DNA of 64,000 nucleotides from JAHDFB01 sp965658745 (GTDB lineage Bacteria; Bacteroidota; Bacteroidia; Chitinophagales; Saprospiraceae): contig CBFHTK010000009.1 in assembly GCA_965658745.1 (NCBI GenBank), positions 62,001-126,000 on the forward strand, in the 5' to 3' direction. The notes below the pieces were generated by a model. It saw only the letters and a list, made by a program, of their open reading frames with translations, made no database searches and had not been told where the DNA came from. This document shows, in pieces, positions 51,402-60,391 of the stretch. Positions within the stretch are counted from its first letter, which is position 1, and the number at the start of each line of letters is the position of its first letter. Both the position numbers and the translations under genes were made by a program.

Positions 51402-52943
51402 TTATTTCATTCGATATGGCTTAAGTTCATCAAAAAAGAAATCATCATTTGGCACATCAAAGTCGAAACCAAGTACATTGAGGTTATTATCCGTATTAAT
51501 TTTTATTGTTCCAAAACCAAACCACGCCTGAGGATGATTCCAGTGAATTTCCCAAACGTCATGATGCCAGTGCGTGAGTTTGGCTGACAGAAGTGGTGAA
51601 TTTTCAAAATCCAAACTCATTTCATCATTTTGCTCAGAAATAGTGATTTTACCAACCAAGTCAGATTTATATTCTCCCACTACTTTATCAAGTTGGACTG
51701 ATGGTTTTGTATCTAATTCTCTTTTGGATTTTCTATCTGCAATTCGCGTGTCAGCTTTAGCGCGTCGATTGGAGCTATTTAGATATAGCTTTGACCAATC
51801 TTTTGACTTTACGCCCAAGAATTTGTCGAGACCATAGTAAGTTGCTGCCATTATTGGACTTCTGACACCGTTAGTGAGGACCACAATTCCTAGATTTTCG
51901 TCAGGTATTAATGTAACGGCAGTGATCATGCCATCGTATCCACCAGTATGTCCGACTTTCAATCTACCATGGTAGTCGCTCAATCCCCATCCTAATCCAT
52001 AACCATTGAAATGTCTGTTGGAACTGCTTGGAGAAGTATGGTTCACAACGAAGTTGTTATGAGGTGTCCACACGAGATTTCTTGTTTGTGCAGTTAATAA
52101 AGTATCTCCTTGGTGAATTCCATGATTTAGATTAAAAATCATCCATTTGGAAAGATCTTCAATGCTAGAAATTAGACCTCCAGTTGAAGCTACATTCTCC
52201 CAATCGACCCAAGGAATTGCATAGTTCGAATCGTCCTTTCTAGCATGTGGACTTGCATAATTACCCATCTTTTCGAGGTCTTTGAGTTGATAGATTGTTC
52301 TACTCATACCAAGTGGATCCAAAATACGCTCCTGAACATTTTGTCCCCAGGTTTTACCGGTAACAGTTTTAATCAATTCACCTGCTGTGATGTACATCAG
52401 ATTAGAATATCCATATCCTGCTCGGAATTCAAAAGCTTGAGGCACATACTGAATACGTTCGATTATTTCTCTGGATGATAACTCAGACTTGTACCATATG
52501 TTGTCACCGCTAAAAGTGCCTAGACCAACGCGATGACTCAGCATGTCACGAATCGTCACATGTTCACTTACCCAATCATCGTACATCGCAAAATAGGGTA
52601 GGTGTTTCTTTACTTTATCATCCCATTGTAATTTGCCTTCTTGAACCAGCATGCCAATGATAGCTGAAGTAAATGCCTTGGAGTTTGATGCAATTGCATA
52701 TAAACTTTGCTCATTAGGTTTTTGATCGTTCCCTACTTCTAAGACTCCATAGTTTCCCGTAAAAACCAACTCACCGTCTTTTACGATACCGATGGATGCG
52801 CTAGGAATATCCCACTCCTTGACCATTTTTGCATAGTATTTGTCAAGTTCTTTGAGATTGACTTTCTTCTTAGATTGGGCTTGGAGCCCACAAGAAAAGA
52901 GTAAAGTGATAACTAATATGTATAGAAATGTTTCTTTTTTCAT
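51402..52943 (-). CDS. Secreted serine hydrolase of the beta-lactamase/AmpC-like family with DUF3471-like C-terminus
   Basis: The 513-residue protein has a signal peptide (FLYILVITLLFSCGLQA). The serine beta-lactamase/D-aminopeptidase-type fold is shown by SNSK (Ser86, Lys89) in LYAIASNSKAFTSAI, the second motif YxN in GYGYSNLMYITAGEL, and the third HTG in LKVGHTGGYDGMITAV. The C-terminal 120 residues, after a charged linker, look like the DUF3471 lipocalin-like domain often attached to such enzymes (VGEYKSDLVGKITISEQNDE). The lipobox is imperfect, so it may be periplasmic or lipid-anchored. Substrates of this group are peptides or esters rather than beta-lactams. It is monocistronic. Confidence 0.85.
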   Translation of the reverse strand: MKKETFLYILVITLLFSCGLQAQSKKKVNLKELDKYYAKMVKEWDIPSASIGIVKDGELVFTGNYGVLEVGNDQKPNEQSLYAIASNSKAFTSAIIGMLVQEGKLQWDDKVKKHLPYFAMYDDWVSEHVTIRDMLSHRVGLGTFSGDNIWYKSELSSREIIERIQYVPQAFEFRAGYGYSNLMYITAGELIKTVTGKTWGQNVQERILDPLGMSRTIYQLKDLEKMGNYASPHARKDDSNYAIPWVDWENVASTGGLISSIEDLSKWMIFNLNHGIHQGDTLLTAQTRNLVWTPHNNFVVNHTSPSSSNRHFNGYGLGWGLSDYHGRLKVGHTGGYDGMITAVTLIPDENLGIVVLTNGVRSPIMAATYYGLDKFLGVKSKDWSKLYLNSSNRRAKADTRIADRKSKRELDTKPSVQLDKVVGEYKSDLVGKITISEQNDEMSLDFENSPLLSAKLTHWHHDVWEIHWNHPQAWFGFGTIKINTDNNLNVLGFDFDVPNDDFFFDELKPYRMK

Positions 52944-53069
52944 AATGATGTTTGAAGGCGGTACAATTGACCGAAAAATAAGATATTATGATGAGCTAGT
53001 GCTTATAGTTTAGCTATTAGTCATGCAGAATTCAAATTGAGGGACAATAGATAGTCATTCTTTTGTCAC

Positions 53070-53465
53070 CTATTTTTCCTGCACCAATTGTATGTAATTG
53101 CCACAAGTATCGTCAAATATAGCTGCTATGACAGTTCCCATGTCTTTTGGTTCCATGCTGAATTTTACCCCTTGTTTTTGTAGTCTTTCAAAATCCGCTT
53201 TTATATCATCGACATAGAATTGTGTCCACGGAATACCAGATTTAAATAATTCCTCTTGAAAAACTTTTGAGGGTTCAAAATGCAGAGGTGCTGGCTCAAG
53301 CAATAATTCGGGACCTTCAGGATCATCTTTTGATAAAAGAGTGAGCCATCGATTCCCACCTCCTAGAGGAATGTCTTTGTTTATTACGAACCCCAGTACA
53401 TCTGTATAGAAGTCTAAGGCTTTTTGTTGGTCTCTAACTGGTATGCTTAGAATCTTAATTTTCAT
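53070..53465 (-). CDS. VOC (glyoxalase/dioxygenase) superfamily protein
   Basis: The 131-residue single-domain protein begins MKIKILSIPVRDQQKALDFY at ATG 53465, the classical start of VOC proteins. It continues with VLGFVINKDIPLGGGNRWLT, ELLLEPAPLHFEP, FYVDDIKADFERLQKQGVKF and ends with DDTCGNYIQLVQ. Usually two betaalphabetabetabeta modules bind a metal; here the end GNYIQL keeps the glutamine but the glutamate is not obvious. The function may range from antibiotic binding to isomerisation. An in-frame upstream extension to 53597 exists, but it has a TTG start and does not resemble the family, so it is left out. Confidence 0.78.
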   Translation of the reverse strand: MKIKILSIPVRDQQKALDFYTDVLGFVINKDIPLGGGNRWLTLLSKDDPEGPELLLEPAPLHFEPSKVFQEELFKSGIPWTQFYVDDIKADFERLQKQGVKFSMEPKDMGTVIAAIFDDTCGNYIQLVQEK

Positions 53466-53622
53466 AATAGTAGGTGCTGTTTTCCTTAAATATACTGTAT
53501 TCTGCTCAGAGTCCTCAAAGGCATAGTATTTGGTTGTTAATTCGAATGCATTCTGCAAACTTCGAAGAAAGGTCGTGAGGGAATCTTCTAGTCTCAATAT
53601 TTTTTAAGCGAGTTTTCATGCT

Positions 53623-54168
53623 TTATGCCAATTTACCTTGATCTCTTTGCCATAACATGTATAGAAGGTCATATACTTTGTCCCCATCCTTAACATTTTC
53701 GAAAGTAATATGTACTCTAGGTTCTGTATCAACTAAACTTATTTTCCTAAGATTGTATCTCGTTTTAGTTCCGAAGTGAATGGTTGAAATTTTCATGTTA
53801 TTGTAGTTGACGCAGTTTATTGCAGTGATGTCACTAAATGGGATGGTCACAATTCGGCTGTACAAGATTCCTATTTCGAATTGGATTCTATTTGAAAATA
53901 TGGAGTATTTCATTCCGACAGACAGTAATACTGCGACAATATATGGAATTGATACTAATAGTGCAAAAATCCATGTGTACGCTCCAATGATGAAGTGGTA
54001 AAGCATGGCAGCTGCGACAATTTGAAATAAAAGATTGACTTTATTATGCCACGCGAATGCTCGTTGTTGCCAGATAGGCCTATTGATATTGGACTCCAGT
54101 AAGTTATTTAACTTTTGGTGATCGATGGGTATCTTATTCTTGGCGTATAAACTCTCTTTTTCCAACAT
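53623..54168 (-). CDS. Bacterial PH-domain (YdbT/bPH2-like) membrane protein
   Basis: The 181-residue protein has a soluble N-terminus, two membrane helices (LLFQIVAAAMLYHFIIGAY and WIFALLVSIPYIVAVLLSVG) and then a bPH2-type domain. That domain has the strands KYSIFSNRIQFEIGILYSRI, VTIPFSDITAINCVNYN and STIHFGTKTRYNLRKISLVD, and a C-terminal helix KVYDLLYMLWQRDQG. This order (two helices then PH) is the standard YdbT-like layout. The role is unknown; such proteins are thought to bind at the membrane. It lies 158 bases upstream of the VOC gene on the same strand. Confidence 0.65.
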   Translation of the reverse strand: MLEKESLYAKNKIPIDHQKLNNLLESNINRPIWQQRAFAWHNKVNLLFQIVAAAMLYHFIIGAYTWIFALLVSIPYIVAVLLSVGMKYSIFSNRIQFEIGILYSRIVTIPFSDITAINCVNYNNMKISTIHFGTKTRYNLRKISLVDTEPRVHITFENVKDGDKVYDLLYMLWQRDQGKLA

Positions 54169-54625
54169 AAGCTCTTTCCTGTCAAATTCAAAATAGGAAT
54201 TAATGCATTAAAGTGCCAATGGACTTTTGAATACGCGTAATTGTGTTTGTATTTGTTTTTTTAGCAAGTACTCAATTTAAATGGAAACAAATTCATACAC
54301 TTATAGATTTAGCCTCTGCTGTACAACAACGGATCTTTTTCATCTCAGTTGTAATGACCTGATCGTTGTATTTCCGAACGAAATGACATAGAAAACGATT
54401 TTTAAGTTGTGTTGGCTTCCGAGATCATCATTCATAGTATCTGTATTTTCGGTTAAGGATATGCATACAGACTGAGGGATAGTTCATATTTATCGATAGT
54501 ATTATACCAGTTTTTTTAATCATTAATTAGGCTTTTTTATGTCGTCACTTTCTGTGATCAAAGGCATATACCATCTAGACACGTTTTGAAAGAGTTACAT
54601 ATGGTACAACAGTAGTGCTATTCGT
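54169..54625. other. Intergenic region, no gene seen
   Basis: About 457 bases with many stops in all frames. No repeat, hairpin with T run or exact -7 element was recognised. Confidence 0.4.
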
Positions 54626-54982
54626 TTAATAACCAAAATCTTCGCAGTGGACAAAAACAGCTGAAGCTTCTTCTGAGCAGTTGTTAACCGATGCTTTTGG
54701 GTCAACCACTATCATGGACAAATTCCAATTTCCACCTTCTTGAGCTGATAGTTAGTTTCTAGAATCAAAGCATGTGGCATTGGCTATCGTATTATCGCCA
54801 TTCCACAATTGATCGGAATCGAAAGTAGCTAACACTTCTTCTGAGAACTCAAGATCTTCAATTCCATAATGATCATATAGATAGCGCAGTGGGTCATCGC
54901 AAGCTACTTGTCCATTAACTTGAACACTTATTAAAATTGTATTCAGAAATACGCAGCATAACTGCTTCCTGGTGGATTGTAC
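54626..54982 (-). pseudogene. Relic of a small secreted protein with an in-frame TAA
   Basis: On the minus strand a frame from about 54982 to TAA 54626 reads as a secreted protein: a hydrophobic leader (CCVFLNTILISVQVNGQVA) followed by CDDPLRYLYDHYGIEDLEF, FDSDQLWNGDNTIANATCFD, then TAA at 54754-54752, and on in the same frame AQEGGNWNLSMIVVDPKAS and EEASAVFVHCEDFGY. No ATG precedes the leader, so the start is also lost. The acidic, Asn/Asp-rich, even-cysteine composition fits an extracellular protein. I cannot name the family. Smooth coding sense on both sides of one stop favours a decayed gene over chance. Confidence 0.6.
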
Positions 54983-55038
54983 TTACTTTAAAGATAGTAC
55001 AATTCTAGATTGGAGTATAACGACGAAATGTTACAGAT

Positions 55039-55869
55039 CTAGGAAATCGATTTAAGGAATTGTAGACAAATCTGATTAAACTGCTTCGCACGTTCGATAC
55101 TGACAACATGTCCGCAGTTCTGGATAACCGATAGCTCCGAATTGGGGTGCTGCGCAGAAAAAGATTTTGCAGGTTCAAGGAAAAGATGATCTTGGCTACC
55201 CATGATCAATAAGTGTGGAATTGCTGAACTTGACTTAAAAAAGCCAAGAAGTGTTTTGTTCAAATTGTAATACAGCGAAGTCCATTTTTTAAACTCATTG
55301 ATCGTAAGTGCTTTTGCTTCTCTGATAAATGTATCTCTGGATTTTTTGTGGTTATTTCGAGGCATCATAATGTGTGCACTGAAACTGTAGAAGTTTCTAA
55401 AACCGATTACCTTAGCTAACATAAGACTAAGGTTTGCGACAAGTTTTAGCTTGGTATTGAGTTTCACTATAGCGCCAGGCATGATAATCGAAAGTACACG
55501 ATCGGGTTGTGACATGCGCATTTGTAAGCAGATGACTGTTCCTAGAGAGACACCAATGATATGCAGTTTTTCGATGTTTACGTGATCGATCACATCCCAG
55601 ATCTTGTCTGACATAAAATTGAAGGAGTATTTCGGATGATCTTTTGAAAAGCTTCTGCTATTGCCATGACCTGGCAAATCAATAACTAGCAAATTATACT
55701 CAGCACCAAGCTCATCTATCTGCCGTTTCCAAGTTCGAGTGCTACCTCCAGCACCATGTATCAAAAGAAGCCATTCCGTTTTTGTGGGTCGCTTGTAAGT
55801 GATATAGTGCAAAAGACTTGTGTCTTTTGACTCGAAAACAATGGATTCGGATGCTAAACTGATCGACAT
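55039..55869 (-). CDS. Alpha/beta hydrolase
   Basis: The 276-residue protein (from ATG 55869; an upstream in-frame ATG at 55953 adds a non-homologous 28 residues) has the alpha/beta hydrolase fold. The oxyanion strand is WLLLIHGAGGSTRTWKRQ, then YNLLVIDLPGHGNS, the nucleophile elbow IIGVSLGTVICL, the acid in LLIMGSQDHLFLEP and the histidine in VIQNCGHVVSIE. A catalytic Ser-Asp-His triad therefore seems intact. Substrate unknown; relatives act on esters, amides or halogenated compounds. It is a single gene surrounded by relics and shows no defects. Confidence 0.8.
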   Translation of the reverse strand: MSISLASESIVFESKDTSLLHYITYKRPTKTEWLLLIHGAGGSTRTWKRQIDELGAEYNLLVIDLPGHGNSRSFSKDHPKYSFNFMSDKIWDVIDHVNIEKLHIIGVSLGTVICLQMRMSQPDRVLSIIMPGAIVKLNTKLKLVANLSLMLAKVIGFRNFYSFSAHIMMPRNNHKKSRDTFIREAKALTINEFKKWTSLYYNLNKTLLGFFKSSSAIPHLLIMGSQDHLFLEPAKSFSAQHPNSELSVIQNCGHVVSIERAKQFNQICLQFLKSIS

Positions 55870-56008
55870 AGTTCGAAGGTTTGAAACTGCTTCTAAAGCA
55901 CATGAAACACGAGATACACAGAACAGTTCAGAAAGGTGCAATTGATTGCACATTTATCTTTCACAATGAGTAACTAGCCTCAATAGGAATTCAATTTAGA
56001 CGTATATC

Positions 56009-56374
56009 TTAAGCTTGACGTAGAATCTTTTCCATCTTACGACCTCGAGCTAGTTCATCAACCAATTTATCTAGATACCTTACTTGCTTAGTGAGTTCAT
56101 TTTCGAGTTCTTCGATACGATATCCGCAAATCACACCTTTAATTAGTCCAGCGTTCGGATTTAGGGTTGCTCTTTCAAAAAATGTTTAAAATGTGACCTT
56201 CTCTTCAACTAATTTATGAATCTGATTTTCATCAAAACCGGTTAACCATTCTATGACTTTATGCAGCTCATCTTTAGTTCGATCTTTCTTCTCTACTTTA
56301 GTTATGTAGTGTGGATAGACTGATGCGAACGTTTGTTTTGCGATTCTGTCATTATGCTCTGGAGTTGCTTTCAT
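56009..56374 (-). pseudogene. DUF2200 gene interrupted by an in-frame TAA
   Basis: From ATG 56374 the frame encodes the DUF2200 start (ATPEHNDRIAKQTFASVYPH, then KVIEWLTGFDENQIHKLVEE) up to KVTF, then TAA at 56188-56186. The same frame continues with TFFERATLNPNAGLIKGVIC, GYRIEELENELTKQVRYLDK and VDELARGRKMEKILRQA to TAA 56009. Together they make the usual length of about 120 residues with no gap. Relatives read glutamate at the stop position (KVTFExFF), so one G to T change would explain it. DUF2200 proteins are small cytosolic proteins of unknown function. The shorter 5' ORF alone is a truncated product. Confidence 0.82.
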
Positions 56375-56476
56375 AATATAGATTTTAATAAGGATTAGTA
56401 AAATGCTGGATCTGAGGAGTTTCAACTCAAAAATCTCTAAGCTAGTGCTACAAGATGTGTGGAAAGACTTTGGTCA

Positions 56477-56947
56477 CTATAGATTATCAAGCATAAGCCT
56501 TTCATACATTTCGATCGGCATCATCCCAAATTCCATTCTTCGCTGGTCCCAGTTTTCAATATCCTTGACGTCTCCAAGCTCCACAGTCTTATTAACTGGG
56601 GCGACTTTAGCGAATTGCGTACCGTACCTTTGTTTTTCGCCGCTATTTCTTTTGATTCTGTCATATAGATATGCGTAACTTTGGCCATCCATCCTCCCTT
56701 CCTTTACCGCTTTTTCGATGTTTTCCAGCTGTGATTTCTGCCATTCTTGATCTCTGTCAATATGTTGAATGATGAAGAAGATTCCTCGCATCGCATCTTT
56801 TCCAACCATCACTTTTGTAGGGAATCCGTACACTTTAATAATCTCTTTCAGCCTCTTAGTATTTGTTACGTCAGTGCTTATGCCGAATGAATCAATAACT
56901 ACCTCATTTTTTTCAAACTTACAGACAATATCCAAGCTAGAAATCAC
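56477..56947 (-). CDS. DUF6624-like protein, possibly N-terminally truncated
   Basis: The 156-residue frame has a core that matches the DUF6624 pattern: LKEIIKVYGFPTKVMVGKDA, then FFIIQHIDRDQEWQKSQL, EGRMDGQSYAYLYDRIKRNS, GEKQRYGTQFA and the ending WDQRRMEFGMMPIEMYERL. Family members are usually exported, with a signal peptide and a longer N-terminus. Here the only start is GTG 56947 and no ATG or signal is found upstream before a TGA near 57003, so the 5' end may be lost. Function unknown. It neighbours the DUF2200 relic, which adds to the suspicion that it is degrading. Confidence 0.6.
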   Translation of the reverse strand: MISSLDIVCKFEKNEVVIDSFGISTDVTNTKRLKEIIKVYGFPTKVMVGKDAMRGIFFIIQHIDRDQEWQKSQLENIEKAVKEGRMDGQSYAYLYDRIKRNSGEKQRYGTQFAKVAPVNKTVELGDVKDIENWDQRRMEFGMMPIEMYERLMLDNL

Positions 56948-57129
56948 CCTTTCGGGTAGTTTGAAGTACTGTTGAGTGATTATATAGGGGGATTTGAATT
57001 TGATTCATAGCTTAACAGTATCTGCGATCGTAGCTTTCAAAATTCCTCAAATGAATATTCCGCGACTTAAAGAATGTCTTACTCTAGCTTTCTTCGCTCA
57101 GAACTAAACGATTATATGTATTTTAAAGC

Positions 57130-59054
57130 ATGAAATTGACTCATATACTTCTTGGAATTCTTACCACGCTTCTCGTCTTTGCAGCCTGCAAAGAACTGAA
57201 ATCATTGCAGGTTTCTGATGAGCCTGTCTATTCTTATGAGAAGTACTTCAAGGATTTCGTTAGCGAGGTTGATTCATTGTCAAAGCTGACTTCAGAAGGT
57301 AAGGCTACAACAAGAATGCAACTTGAAAAGGGAATCCAAAAAGCCAGACTAGCATACAAAAGGATCGAATTTATTTTCGATTACAATCATACCAAGTTCA
57401 GGCTTTGAACATTAATGGGGGGCCTGTTTATAAGATTGACGAAGACCTGCCAGAGAATTTACCAATTGAACCCAACGGCCTTCAGGCTTTGGACGAATTA
57501 ATTTTTTCAGACTATGTAGAAAGCGAGCGTGAACAAGTTCATGAGCTTTCAAAGGGACTTAAAGAAGCGGTTCATTTCATAGCTGATTCACAGTTCGAGC
57601 AACTATTAGTGGATGCCAAGCTGATCGAGGCAATTCGTTCTGGACTTATTAGAGTTTTTACATTAGGTGTTACTGGATTTGACACGCCCGGTTCTGGAAA
57701 TGCAATGGAAGAAGCAGAAGAGAGTTTGGCTTCTATGAAACGCGCTTTCTTTAGGTTTGATGACGTATCACAAAAAGCTGCTCGCAGGCAGTTTAAACAA
57801 GTTGTTGCTTTGTTTGAAATAGCTATTAATCAAGTCCAAAACCAGTCATTTGAAGAGTTTGATCGTATGGAGTTTTTGCGTAAGAGTATTAATTCATTGT
57901 ACAAAAGTTTGAGAGACTTTGCTCTGCTTGCTAAGATAGATTCTGAGCCAAAGAAGGATCATAGACACAACTATAGCAGTGATAATTTATTTGCAGTTGA
58001 TTTTCTAAATAGATCATTTTACCAGGAATTGAGCTACGCGCCGCTTGATAACACTGATCGAATTGCTCTTGGTAAGACTTTGTTCTTTGACCCAATTTTG
58101 TCGAATGATTTGAAAATGTCTTGTGCAACGTGCCATGCTCCAGACAGAGCTTTTTCAGACGGTTTACCGACCAGTGAAACAAATATCAAGGGACGTTTTA
58201 CTAAACGGAATTCTCCGACTTTGCTCAATGCTACTTTCTCAAAAAGGTATTTTCATGACTTACGGTCAGCAAATTTGGAAAGGCAGATTCCATACGTTTT
58301 CGATAGTGAAGAGGAGTTTAATCTAAGTTTTACAGAAGCTATCAAGAGACTTGAAAAGAGTAGTACATATCGAAAGTTATTCAAAAACGCATACGAGGGA
58401 ATTGCAACTCGATACGATATTAATCGTCGATCGATTAGTAACGCTTTGGCAGCTTATGTCAATACTTTAGTTTCATTTAATAGCCCATTTGATAAGTACG
58501 TTAGAAATGAAACTTTGGAATACTCTGAAGAGGCCCTACGTGACTTCAATTTGTTCATGGGAAAAGCAGCTTGCGGTACTTGTCATTTCGCCCCTACGTT
58601 CAACGGCACCGTTCCTCCATTTTATATAGAGAGCGAGTCGGAAGTCCTTGGTGTCACAGTAGGTTTTGACACCCTAAATCCAAGATTGGATGAAGATTTA
58701 GGAAGATATGCCAACGGAAGAAGATGGGAAAAATGGCCACATTTCAAGTACTCATTCAAGACACCAAGTATTCGAAACATTGAACTTACAGCCCCATATA
58801 TGCACAATGGAACTTTCACCTCTTTGGAAGAGGTCATGGAGTTTTATAATAGGGGAGGAGGTGTTGGTATGGGCCTAGATATTGACAACCAGACTTTGGG
58901 ATCAGAACCTTTGGGATTGACTAAAACTGAAATAGATGAAATTATTGCATTTATGAAATCATTGACAGATACTGCTGATATGAGCCTTGGCTCCGTTCAA
59001 TTGCCAAAGTTTGAGCATGAATCTGCTTGGAATGCGAGACAAGTCAACTACTAG
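57130..59054 (+). pseudogene. Di-heme cytochrome c peroxidase (MauG-like) gene split by a -1 frameshift
   Basis: The first part (ATG 57130 to TGA 57408) encodes a lipoprotein signal (HILLGILTTLLVFAAC) and a helical segment ending ARLAYKRIEFIFDYNH. The second part, in the -1 frame from about 57400 to TAG 59054, continues without homology loss: LNINGGPVYKIDEDLP and GLQALDELIFSDYVESE, imelysin-like helices, then the peroxidase with two c-type heme sites, CATCHAPDRAFSDG and CGTCHFAPTFNG, plus TPSIRNIELTAPYMHNGTF. Relatives are a single chain of about 640 residues. One base lost near 57398 (AAGTTCAGG) explains the break. No slippery heptamer is evident. The domain remains otherwise intact, so the event is recent or a sequencing error. 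Intact, it would reduce peroxide in the periplasm. Confidence 0.78.
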
Positions 59055-59094
59055 CTTGGTTGAAAAGACTACTATATGCTTTGTGATAATCGCT

Positions 59095-60282
59095 TTAAAA
59101 GCTGACATCTATGTCAAGTCTAATTCGATTTCCATTTTCTTTACTAATACCGTATGAAACCAATTGCTCAACAAGGTAGTACTTCATGACTAAAATCGCA
59201 TTTCGATCTACTCGGTAACTTGCAACTAGCTCAATTCCTTGTAAGTTGGTTAATCGACCATCAGGTGAATCAGAATCAGAATAATCCCACCGTGCCCAGT
59301 CATTTTGTGCCATAATGTCAACAGCAGAGTATCGCTGGAGATACGCATAGCTTGCTTTAAAACACCAGTCTCCTTTATTTGCTTTCGAGCCATAGCCTAA
59401 TCCAACTACAAGCCCTGTTTTCTGATCTGCAAGCTTACTTGGGATTGAATCATTTCGTGCGTAATCTTTAATATTTCTGTAGTAATCAAGTTCTAGATCT
59501 AGTTTACGATTTTTGAGTAAACTCAATTTACTTCCAATATGAAGTATCTGATAGTCAATATCAAAAGTCCCAGCGCCGTCAGGAATGTTTGGCACTTGAT
59601 TGAAAATATAAAACGAAGGAAAGAGCTGAAAACGATTATTAAACAAGTCTAGATATAGTTGGTATCCTTGAAAGTATGAATCCAAGTTGAAAGATCTTCC
59701 AGAAGCTGATAGTATGAAATGACCAGCTCTAATTTCAATTGAATCTATAATGGAAGAATTACTACTAAAACCTCTCCCAAGATATACGCCTTCAGGATAT
59801 ACGTTTTCGCTCCAGAAAAGCTCGTTGTTACTCTGAAAGGGAAATGTATTTTTACCAAATGAAAATTGATATGAGTGCAGAGATCCTTCGAAATAAGCCT
59901 TTTCTAAGGCAATTGGAAGAGTTCCAAATTCCTTGAATCCCTCTCCCAAAGTTAATTGCGGATCTTGCTGTTTTCTTGGATTCCCAGTTCGTAATCTAAA
60001 TCCTGTTTTGTACCATTCACCTTGACGATGCACACCAAAACGCAAGCGATATCTGAGTCTTGTGCGATCATCACGGAAGCTGCCGTCTGAGTTTTTAGAA
60101 TTCCAATCCTGCTCTATTCGAAAGCGGAAATCACCATCTAAACTAAGCTTAGATTTGGTAGTGTCAATTTGGGCAAATAGCAGTATTGGTAAGATCGCTA
60201 TCAATATGGCAAGTGATACCTTTCTACAAGTACTGAATCTACACCATGGTGATAAACACGTACGATGGTTTTTTTGAATCAT
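59095..60282 (-). CDS. Outer-membrane porin-like beta-barrel protein
   Basis: The 395-residue product has a signal segment (KVSLAILIAILPILLFA) and then alternating amphipathic strands typical of a beta-barrel. It starts KSKLSLDGDFRFRIEQDW, followed by DDRTRLRYRLRFGVHRQGEW, YQFSFGKNTFPFQ and NRKLDLELDYYRNIKDYA, and ends in NGNRIRLDIDVSF with the C-terminal aromatic expected for outer-membrane insertion. The layout resembles alginate-export or phosphate-selective-porin-like proteins of Bacteroidota (putative porin). It probably lets small solutes across the outer membrane. It is convergent with the cytochrome peroxidase relic. Specificity cannot be deduced. Confidence 0.72.
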   Translation of the reverse strand: MIQKNHRTCLSPWCRFSTCRKVSLAILIAILPILLFAQIDTTKSKLSLDGDFRFRIEQDWNSKNSDGSFRDDRTRLRYRLRFGVHRQGEWYKTGFRLRTGNPRKQQDPQLTLGEGFKEFGTLPIALEKAYFEGSLHSYQFSFGKNTFPFQSNNELFWSENVYPEGVYLGRGFSSNSSIIDSIEIRAGHFILSASGRSFNLDSYFQGYQLYLDLFNNRFQLFPSFYIFNQVPNIPDGAGTFDIDYQILHIGSKLSLLKNRKLDLELDYYRNIKDYARNDSIPSKLADQKTGLVVGLGYGSKANKGDWCFKASYAYLQRYSAVDIMAQNDWARWDYSDSDSPDGRLTNLQGIELVASYRVDRNAILVMKYYLVEQLVSYGISKENGNRIRLDIDVSF

Positions 60283-60391
60283 TTAGCTAGTCGTTCTGCT
60301 TTTCTTTACTCAAGATAGAGATTTTAATCTGATAATCTCTAATACGCAGAATAACTTATACTAAGCTAAATGGATAGCTAAAAATCCTAGT

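Noticed and set aside
53466..53597. A longer VOC protein starting at 53597
   Set aside because: The added 44 residues begin at TTG, lack family similarity, and the ATG at 53465 gives the classical VOC start.
43411..56374. The idea that TAA is recoded as an amino acid in this genome
   Set aside because: Intact genes such as guaB, rpsO and the giant surface gene end in TAA at their natural length, and the residues expected at the interrupted sites differ (Tyr, Glu, probably Gln or Lys). Ordinary nonsense mutations fit better.
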